Source of the DNA: Dehalococcoidia bacterium
GTDB lineage: Bacteria > Chloroflexota > Dehalococcoidia > SM23-28-2 > WHTN01
NCBI GenBank assembly: GCA_009377715.1
Contig: WHTN01000009.1
Location: forward strand, 1-47,705
Direction of reading: 5' to 3'
Length of the DNA stretch: 47,705 nt
Under the pieces are notes generated by a model. It was not told where the DNA came from, searched no databases, and saw only the letters and a list, made by a program, of their open reading frames with translations. Position numbers and translations under genes: made by a program. The stretch's first letter is position 1, and every line of letters starts with the position of its first letter. Below are positions 41,746-47,705 of this stretch, one piece after another.

Positions 41746-42626
41746 AGATTTAGATTGCGGTATACGGCCGACGACTCGGTAAAAGCGAAGATAGGAACGT
41801 TAGGTCTTCCCTTAGAGAGCAGTTGCGCCGAGTACCCGGATTTCGTCAAGGCCACGATCGCGGCCACGCCAGCCTCACGAGCAAGATCGCAGGCCGCAAC
41901 GCTCAAGGCATGAGCGTAGGTTCGACGAACCGGCGCAGGGACACGACCTAGCGCAGTTTCCGCCTCTCGTGCGATTCTGGCCATCATCTCTACCGACCGC
42001 AGCGGATAACGGCCAATGGCTGTCTCCGCTGAGAGCATTACTGCATCCGTCCCATCCAGAACCGCATTTGCCACGTCAGATGCTTCAGCACGCGTCGGAC
42101 GCGGACTTGTCACCATCGACTCCAGCATCTGAGTGGCGGTAATCACGAGTACCCCTCGTTCGTTCGCGCTGCGGATGATCTCCTTTTGTAGGAGGGGCAC
42201 TCTTTCGAGCGGCAACTCCAAACCAAGGTCACCGCGAGCGACCATTACGCCGTCGGCAGCGGCAAGTATGTCATCGAGGGACTGGATGGCCTCGTGCTTT
42301 TCGAGTTTGGCAATTACGGGTATCATAGCGCCCTGCGCTTCGATAAACTTCTTAATTCGCAGAACGTCATCGCCAGTCCGCACGAAGGACAGCGCGACGT
42401 AATCGACGCCAAGCCGAATTCCTAGGCTTAGGTCACGTCGGTCTTTTTCAGTGATCGGTTCCGCTTCGATAGTCACGCCTGGAAAGTGAACGCCCTGCTC
42501 ATCCTTGAGCAAACCCGCGAAAGCAACCCTGCCCCGGACATCTCTGTTCGAGACCGATTCGATCTCTATCTCGATTTCTCCGTCACCGAGTACCAAACGC
42601 TGTCCTTGGCGGGCGGTCTTGATCAA
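41691..42626 (-). pseudogene. pyk: pyruvate kinase, central part (second frame)
   Basis: About 300 residues of pyruvate kinase, which transfers phosphate from PEP to ADP in glycolysis. They cover the end of the B domain (QRLVLGDGEIEIEI), then LSLGIRLGVDYVALSFVR, PVIAKLEKHEAI with the catalytic Lys, GVMVARGDLGLELPLE with the Mg-binding acids, ITATQMLESM, SDVANAVLDGTDAVMLSAET, and into the C domain. All active-site blocks are intact. Both ends run out of frame through small indels. Confidence 0.78.
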
Positions 42627-43002
42627 GGCTGGGTATCTGATAGGAATACGACTGGCGTCTCCCTCTACGTCTTCTGTTGTCAGATACTTCTTGTCCAGGC
42701 TCGAGCAGAAATGGGCCGTCTTTGAGCTTTCCGACGCGAATTTTAGCCCCCTGCAGATCCTGCATGACGGCGATGGGACGGCTCATCTCGTTCTCAAGCT
42801 TACGGATTGTGCTTAGATTTCGCTCATGCTCATCAGGGGTGCCAAAAGAGAAGTTCAGGCGAAAAGTGTCCACGCCCGTCTCGATCAGCGCTCGCAGACT
42901 GGCTTCATCAGCAGAGGCCGGCCCGACAGTCGCAATGATTTTCGTCTGACGCGGGGACGTTCTGTATCCTATGGCTTGCAAAATGGACTGAGTCATTTCC
43001 AA
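42583..43002 (-). pseudogene. pyk: pyruvate kinase, N-terminal part (first frame)
   Basis: N terminus of pyruvate kinase: RQTKIIATVGPASADEASLR, GVDTFRLNFSFGTPDEHERN, then PIAVMQDLQGAKIRVG. The N-terminal Ser/Arg/Asn substrate residues are in place. After LEPGQEV the frame is lost near 42680; two missing bases (GTATATCTG reduced to GTATCTG) would explain it, restoring EVYLTTEDVEGDASR. The three pieces add up to a normal ~470-aa enzyme, so the indels are recent or are sequencing errors. Confidence 0.75.
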
Positions 43003-43233
43003 AGATAGAGCTTGTGTGCTAGCTAAATGATAGCATGGCTGGCAGCACGTTCAACAAGGACATTTTGAGCCCATCCGCTCTAACTGGGCCGTCCAGCTGC
43101 ACAAGGAGGCTCAGTTGACAGCGCTCTACGTTAGTAGTAATCGTTTGGCATGCATGAGAACACCAGTGCCCTAAGAGTCTTCTGAAAGCTGATAGCCGGC
43201 AACAGCGTGAGTAAGACATGAGAGTTCCTCGAA

Positions 43234-44562
43234 GTGATTGACACCGTCGGCCGGGCTATTAGATCGCGTCCACGCCTATCCGAGACTTACCACGGCTGGT
43301 GGATCGTGGCCGCAGTCACCCTCTTACTCACGCTCGGCTCTGGCATTACGTTTTGGACGTTCACCGTCTACATCCCGCCATTGGAGGACGAGCTAGGCTG
43401 GTCGCGGGCGGAGATCTCGGTTGCGTTCAGCCTTGGTATTCTCATCAGCGGGCTCATCGGACCGTTCGTTGGGATATGGATCGATAGCCACGGCGGCCGG
43501 TCATCGATCTTGATCGGGTCCGTATTGACGGGCGCGTGCTACTTACTTCTTGGGACGGTAGACTCTCTCTGGCAATTCTACCTGATCTACGGCCTGTCAG
43601 CCGTTTTTCGCACTTTCATGTTCTTCATACCGCTTCAGTCACTGCTTATGCGCTGGTTTGACCGCCGTCGCGGCCTGGCCATGTCCATAGCAACGAGCGG
43701 TTTCAGCTTGGGTGGAGTCATCTTCCTGCCGCTCATCAGCCTTCTGGTCGACGCCGCTGGCTGGCGCGCTACCCACGTTATCTCCGGCGTCCTGCTTATC
43801 GCGATCTTTGTGCCTCTAACGTTCCTAGTCCTCTGCAACGGCCCTGAAGGAGAAGCTGCGAATATCGAGAGGCCTATCCGCGATGAGACGAAGCCCGGAT
43901 CCCAGAACTCTAACGAGTCGTCCAAACCTGTACGAAATTGGAGTCTAGAAGAAGCGCTTCATAGCCGGGCTTTTTGGCTACTGTCTGTCGCTTTCATGAT
44001 GTTCTTCATGGGCCGTGTTTCCTTCTCCGTGCACTCGGTGCCTTTCTTCGAGTCCCGCGACATCTCCGCGGGCACAGCAGCAGCGCTGATCAGCTATTCA
44101 GCCGTCGTTTCGCTCGTCACCCGCGTTTTCTTCGGTGTGCTGGCGGATCGCGCTCGTGACGTACGCGCCCTGACCGTAGGCGTTTCCCTCCTCCAGGTCG
44201 CCGCTATGGCTATCGTCCTGGCGCCGACCTCGCCGCTCGTGCTGACCTCTTTTGTTTTGCTTTGGGGCACCGCGGCAGGAGGCGGGCCGCTTCTTGAGCC
44301 GCTGCTAATATCGAGGACCTTCGGCGCGCGGGCCTTCGGCAGCTTACTCGGCGCTTTGATCGCCGTAGAGACGGCGGGCGACTTCATCGGCCCGATCCTG
44401 GGCGGCCTGATCTTTGATGCGACCGGCAGCTATACGACCGCGTTCATTGTCTACATCGCGGGCTTCGTTATAGCAGCGATCGCTTTCGCGTCCTTTCGCC
44501 CCGAGCACGACGAGTCTAAACTTCGCAGTCCGACCAAATCTTCTATCTTGCGACGGCATTAA
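43234..44562 (+). CDS. MFS transporter (OFA/monocarboxylate-like)
   Basis: 442-aa major facilitator with 12 likely membrane segments. It opens YHGWWIVAAVTLLLTLGSGI and FWTFTVYIPPLEDELGWSRAEIS, typical of oxalate/formate-antiporter-like and monocarboxylate transporters. GIWIDSHGGRSSILIG is the loop 2-3 motif. A hydrophilic central loop (about residues 205-235) separates the halves. The start is GTG at 43234 with a weak site. The substrate is probably an organic acid, by family resemblance only. Confidence 0.82.
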   Translation: MIDTVGRAIRSRPRLSETYHGWWIVAAVTLLLTLGSGITFWTFTVYIPPLEDELGWSRAEISVAFSLGILISGLIGPFVGIWIDSHGGRSSILIGSVLTGACYLLLGTVDSLWQFYLIYGLSAVFRTFMFFIPLQSLLMRWFDRRRGLAMSIATSGFSLGGVIFLPLISLLVDAAGWRATHVISGVLLIAIFVPLTFLVLCNGPEGEAANIERPIRDETKPGSQNSNESSKPVRNWSLEEALHSRAFWLLSVAFMMFFMGRVSFSVHSVPFFESRDISAGTAAALISYSAVVSLVTRVFFGVLADRARDVRALTVGVSLLQVAAMAIVLAPTSPLVLTSFVLLWGTAAGGGPLLEPLLISRTFGARAFGSLLGALIAVETAGDFIGPILGGLIFDATGSYTTAFIVYIAGFVIAAIAFASFRPEHDESKLRSPTKSSILRRH

Positions 44563-44570
44563 CTCATCCA

Positions 44571-44916
44571 ACTCGCGCCCACCTTTGCTGGATCCTGGGC
44601 GGGGATACGGTCCTCGACCAGCGTATCTCCTCGCTCTGCTCGACGCGCTCAATAAGGGCGACTGGGTTAGGACCAAGGATATCCAGAAGGACATCGAGTG
44701 GTCTGGCAAGACCCAGAACCCGCCGCTAAGCCGGGAGGTATTCGGTCAGTACAACATCCAGCTGGAAAAGATCAGGCAGGAGGCCACTGGCTACGTCAAG
44801 GCTGGCCTATGCGGCTGCCGTACACCTACATGCCCGAGAACATGATCGAAGGGGCGAAGGAGGCCGGCCGCCGCTGGGCGCAACTGGTAGAAAAGTACAC
44901 TAAAGTAGCCGCCTAG
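44571..44916 (+). pseudogene. fragment of a DapA-family aldolase gene
   Basis: C-terminal third of a DapA-family protein resembling the last part of the gene at 27906-28895: LLALLDALNKGDWVRTKDIQ, VFGQYNIQLEKIRQEATGYVKAG, then PMRLPYTYMPENMIEGAKEAGRRWAQLVEKY in another frame. One missing C near 44809 (GGCCT for GGCCCT) breaks the frame. The N-terminal two thirds with the Schiff-base Lys are absent. Clearly a relic. Confidence 0.7.
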
Positions 44917-44982
44917 CGTAGCACGAAAGAAACAAAGCAGCGAAGCCCGTAAAAGCGGCCTAATGTCACTCTGATCACTTCG

Positions 44983-45017
44983 AGCGCCAAGAGCAATGAT
45001 TCATCGCTCTTGGCGCT
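44983..45017. terminator. terminator-like hairpin
   Basis: Perfect 12-bp arms AGCGCCAAGAGC and GCTCTTGGCGCT around an 11-base loop, between the aldolase fragment and the methyltransferase. Confidence 0.55.
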
Positions 45018-45071
45018 TAGTGCCCACCCTTATTTAAAGTCAATTCCTGACTCCGTAGGAGACAGGGCATC

Positions 45072-45707
45072 ATGAAGCAGAATATCTACGACGACCCCGG
45101 GTTCTTCGCCAATTACAGCAGTATGGAACGCTCCATCCACGGTCTAGACGCCGCCGGGGAATGGCAGGCATTCCGCGCCTTGCTACCCGATCTTCGCGAC
45201 AAGCGTGTGCTCGATCTCTGCTGCGGCTTCGGCTGGCACTGCCGATACGCACGCCAGCAACAGGCGCGCTCGGTCGTCGGCGTAGACATTTCGGAGAAGA
45301 TGCTGGCCCGAGCCAGAGAGACCACGGACGATCCGGGCATCGAATATCGCCGGGAGGCGATCGAGGACATTGATTTTGCGACAGAGGAATTCGACGTCGT
45401 GATCACTTCTCTAGCGTTACACTATGTGAAGCATTTCGATCTCGTATGCCAAAAGGTGTTCCGATGCCTTGCCACTGGCGGCGCTTTTGTGCTCTCGGTC
45501 GAACACCCGGTTTTCACGGCGCTGGAGACCCAGGACTGGCACTACGGTCCAAACGACGTGCGATTGCACTGGCCGGTTGATAACTATCAGCAGGAAGGTA
45601 TCGGCACGCCCGTTGGATGGCTGACGACGTCGTCAAATATCACCGAACTCTCGCGACTTACGTCAACACGTTGCTCGATGCAGGCTTCTTCATCACCAGA
45701 GTCTTAG
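45072..45707 (+). CDS. class I SAM-dependent methyltransferase (frameshifted near its 3' end)
   Basis: Methyltransferase that starts MKQNIYDDPGFFANYSSMER. SAM motif I is VLDLCCGFGWHCRYA, then VVGVDISEKMLARAR, DFATEEFDVVITSLALHYV and a CLATGGAFVLSVEHPVF strand. AGGAGA precedes the ATG. After about DNYQQEGI (45600) this frame loses similarity and the protein continues in another frame as MADDVVKYHRTLATY up to 45805. A one-base indel at 45601-45620 would join them into a normal ~245-aa enzyme. The methyl acceptor is unknown. Confidence 0.75.
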   Translation: MKQNIYDDPGFFANYSSMERSIHGLDAAGEWQAFRALLPDLRDKRVLDLCCGFGWHCRYARQQQARSVVGVDISEKMLARARETTDDPGIEYRREAIEDIDFATEEFDVVITSLALHYVKHFDLVCQKVFRCLATGGAFVLSVEHPVFTALETQDWHYGPNDVRLHWPVDNYQQEGIGTPVGWLTTSSNITELSRLTSTRCSMQASSSPES

Positions 45708-45805
45708 AGCCGGGGCCGCCCTCGGAGATGTTGGCTGAGCGGCCCGACTTCAAGGACGAACTCCGCCGCCCCATGTTCCTACTTATAGCGGCAGTCAAAA
45801 TCTAA
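45617..45805 (+). pseudogene. methyltransferase C-terminal part in shifted frame
   Basis: WMADDVVKYHRTLATYVNTL, GFFITRVLEPGPPSEML, RRPMFLLIAAVK is the usual C terminus of this methyltransferase type and belongs to the gene at 45072. It has no ribosome site of its own. Confidence 0.7.
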
Positions 45806-45832
45806 CACACCACAAGCGTGGAGGCGAGTGAC

Positions 45833-45895
45833 ATGCAGCTCGGTTATGTATTCGCCTCTGGCACCAACATCGCGGCTTCATCATTGCCGCTATAG
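45833..45895 (+). other. 20-codon ORF with a perfect ribosome site
   Basis: ATG at 45833 preceded by GGAGG (45820-45824) at 8 bases; reads MQLGYVFASGTNIAASSLPL and stops. Either a truncated gene start or a leader peptide; no attenuator structure is evident. The rest of 45806-46017 holds nothing I can support. Confidence 0.3.
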
Positions 45896-46017
45896 CCCTC
45901 ACGTGTTTCCGGCCATCGGATTCGTGCCGATAACCGTCTGCCCTCGGGATCGCCATTCTTTCGCTGCAGTATCGTTACAAAAGTTCGATGCAAACTCCTA
46001 AACGGATAAGCCAATGA

Positions 46018-46573
46018 CTACTCCTGCGATCCGTCATCGACTCCATAAGGGTGAACGGCGGTCGACGAATTGTCGAAGGTCTTGAACCACTCGTCGAAAA
46101 ATGCAAATATGACATACCCCTCTCTGTGCCAAGCTCAGTATCTTCAACTCCATCCAGCGCAGGCTCGTACATCAGTTGGTAATCCAAATCCTGAAAAGCC
46201 ACGTCATAAAAGGCTTCAAGGTCAAACTCCTCGTTATCCATTTCCAGAATTTCTTCTGCTTTTTTGATCAAAGCATGAAGCGCTACTTCTTCCGCTGTGC
46301 AAGAGAGCAGCGGCACCGGTGGGCTTGACTGAGCCAGCTTCCAAGCGACAGTTAGAAAGGATACAAAGAAACGCTTTACAAAGAGCCCGTTATAGCGAGG
46401 TGCATATTTCTGCGGAAGAAAGCTACCTAGTTGCGATTCTATGAAATGTTTTCGACCAGCTTGATCTCAGGATATTCATCAAAGAATGTGTCTACGATAA
46501 CATCTGCGGCCATATGCAACGCATCGCGTTGCGTTTCTGATAGAACGTCTGACCAAGCGTTAGCAATAGCAAT
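46018..46573 (-). pseudogene. broken gene of an unrecognised conserved-looking family
   Basis: Three overlapping minus-strand frames read as one protein. The first is AWSDVLSETQRDALHMAADV to LVEN, ending at a TAG near 46436. The second, open from there with no stop, is FLPQKYAPRYNGLFVKRFFV, then TVAWKLAQSSPPVPLLSCTA, then EEVALHALIKKAEEILEMDN and DLDYQLMYEPALDGVED. The third is VIFAFFDEWFKTFDNSS to a stop at 46018. Two small indels separate them. The acidic, helical CTAEEVALHALI core looks like a real family but I cannot name it. The N-terminal start is missing. Confidence 0.5.
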
Positions 46574-46689
46574 TTACGTTACCGTACGTAGGAGGAGTTC
46601 GATGAAGTCAAACCAAGTTGTTATATTTACCACTGAACGAACATCGGCATGTATGTTAAATAGCAACCAAAAGGGCATCTCTCTGCCCT

Positions 46690-46932
46690 TCTCCATCAGA
46701 GCTTCGCTCCATTGAAGACAGTGTCCCATTAGGCCATTCTCCCGTCCGTTCCCGGAGAGCCGGCTTTGCCCGGATGTTGATGAGCAACAGTGCGCCCCAC
46801 GCAATCGCCGAATACCGAAGGAGGCTGACGAGGAATGATTGATGCCAGCGAAGCGTGAGCGTGCCGAAGGTCGTGGAACCGGAGCTTCCCAATGTCGGCG
46901 TCCTTCGTTATCTCGCTGAACGTACCGGGCAA
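46690..46932 (-). pseudogene. tyrosine recombinase (phage integrase) C-terminal relic
   Basis: FSEITKDADIGKLRFHDLRHAHASL is the box II region of tyrosine recombinases (HDLRHTHAS, with catalytic His and Arg). Beyond it the frame breaks. SAIAWGALLLINIRAKPAL in another frame may be the decayed GHSSI...TldtY.H block. Non-functional. It suggests a former integrated element here. Confidence 0.55.
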
Positions 46933-47099
46933 TTCTTCGTCCCGCCGCTCTTGGTTGAGACATCATCAGCACTTTAAGGGAAAGAAGGGTCCAGCGCCAG
47001 TATCTCTTTGCCACTCGAAACTCCACCGTGCTAGCCTCCGGGGATGCAGAACAAGTAATCGTTCTCGATGGTGATGCGAGCGCTGGACACGTAATAAAA

Positions 47100-47287
47100 G
47101 TGCCGCCGCTGCGGGGTTGCTCAACGGTTTGCCCCCCTCCGCTCAGCGAAGCGACGGGCCCTTGTCGAGGTTCGTCTTCGCCGCAGCCGACTACAGAGGC
47201 CGCGGCCAAACCAACTCCGCCCAAGGTAGCGCTCTGCAAAACACGACGGCGACTGAGGCGCCTTTCCCAATAACTTGTAGTACCCAC
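47100..47287 (-). pseudogene. 5' relic of a Tat-type solute-binding lipoprotein gene
   Basis: The GTG at 47287, behind GGGAGG, starts a Tat signal and lipobox: SYWERRLSRRRVLQSATLGG, then LAAASVVGCGEDEP. This is closely similar to the beginning of the solute-binding protein at 30625 (SYWDHFWQRRLSRRRVLQG, VIGCSEDEE). After EQPRSGGT the similarity stops and the frame runs into unrelated sequence. Confidence 0.6.
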
Positions 47288-47516
47288 GGCATTCTACCTC
47301 CCGGGTTTGTTTCCTGCTATTACGACGTTTGGGTATCTTTCTTAAGAAGTTGTGAAAGGAACAAAAGCAAGAACTCTTTACGCCCTCAATGTTTGGAGCC
47401 TAGCCGGTCATTAGTCCCCAAGCACTTGGGCCGAGTAAGGAGCCATCATCTCGACCTCCCATTTGAGAAGAGGCCGCATCCCATTTTTGACTTAACTAGA
47501 GGAGTTAGCGATCTGG

Positions 47517-47705
47517 TTACGGGGCTGCCGAATCAAGGCGTTCCTGAGATGCGGCGCGAGCGGGAAGCTTAGGCGTGCGGGTCAGGTAGATGAGAAACGC
47601 GGAAAGAGCGTAGGAGAGGACAAATAGTGCATAAAGGGGCCGGTAACTTCCGGTAGTGTCTCGCACGAGAGCGCCCAGAGTAGGGCCCAATCCTAGCATA
47701 ATGGT
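47517..47705 (-). CDS. MFS transporter, C-terminal end (partial)
   Basis: Last ~60 residues of a major-facilitator protein that enters from the right edge: GLGPTLGALVRDTTGSYRPL, then ALFVLSYALSAFLIYLTRTP and a short hydrophilic tail. The GP..G...D.TGSY block and final membrane segment are like the end of the MFS protein at 43234. The start lies outside the window. The 229 bp between this and the relic at 47287 hold nothing I can support. Confidence 0.65.
   Translation of the reverse strand, partial: TIMLGLGPTLGALVRDTTGSYRPLYALFVLSYALSAFLIYLTRTPKLPARAASQERLDSAAP

Noticed and set aside
43019-43219. 66-aa minus-strand ORF between pyruvate kinase and the MFS gene
   Set aside because: Cys/Arg/Ser-rich, no motif; treated as intergenic.
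46656-46892. 78-aa minus-strand ORF overlapping the integrase relic
   Set aside because: At best the decayed continuation of the integrase; not a separate gene.
1-47705. tRNA, rRNA, riboswitch or CRISPR features
   Set aside because: I looked for T-loop/acceptor patterns, evenly spaced repeats and a glycine riboswitch before gcvT and found none that I could support.

Overview
The window looks like a bacterial chromosome segment of moderately high GC. Gene content suggests Chloroflexota, Dehalococcoidia/SAR202-like: a two-subunit glycine decarboxylase (gcvPA/gcvPB), a YyaL-type DUF255 protein, several Rieske oxygenases beside a molybdenum hydroxylase, an orphan Tat-exported family-5 solute-binding lipoprotein, and a dispersed intergenic repeat. 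The lineage is inferred from gene content only; there is no rRNA or other marker gene here.

Layout. 1-484: decayed gamma-glutamyltransferase tail. 712-3261: ABM-domain protein, then a DUF255 thioredoxin-domain protein on the minus strand. 3400-9876: D-2-hydroxyacid dehydrogenase, the glycine cleavage genes gcvT-gcvH-gcvPA-gcvPB, and a trehalose-phosphatase. 9911-11478: a DUF4258/DUF2283 pair and an agmatinase-family ureohydrolase with its own promoter. 11591-17766: accessory stretch with a frameshifted DUF3800 gene, an IS1595 element, a GatC-like/GatA-like amidase pair, an SCO1664-family protein, and a broken IS481 element sitting against the last ~120 codons of a dnaE2-type polymerase. 18215-32021: a 14-kb minus-strand catabolic operon. 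32602-34330: its probable TetR regulator and an alpha/beta hydrolase. 34478-37540: an exported protein of unknown function and a very divergent PEP-carboxykinase-like protein. 37735-44562: lipoprotein, MFS exporter behind a large operator-like dyad, CDF metal exporter, HAD hydrolase, frameshifted pyruvate kinase, second MFS protein. 44571-47705: mostly decayed genes (DapA-family fragment, frameshifted methyltransferase, broken unknown gene, integrase and solute-binding-protein relics) and the tail of another MFS protein.

The central operon is the most interesting part. In transcription order it encodes Rieske oxygenase alpha (D), an ABC solute-binding lipoprotein, a DapA-family aldolase/lyase, Rieske alpha (C), Rieske alpha (B, another subfamily), an SDR dehydrogenase, Rieske alpha (A), the FAD, 2Fe-2S and molybdopterin subunits of a xanthine-dehydrogenase-type hydroxylase, a MoaD/ThiS-like protein, one oxygenase beta subunit and a small unknown protein. 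A, C and D have almost identical Rieske halves and diverged catalytic halves. The set suggests uptake and oxidative attack on an aromatic or N-heteroaromatic compound. The substrate cannot be read from the sequence, and no ring-cleavage dioxygenase or ABC permease is present.

At least six genes carry single- or double-base frameshifts, concentrated in the accessory stretches. This means either real decay or assembly indels; read-level checking would separate them.
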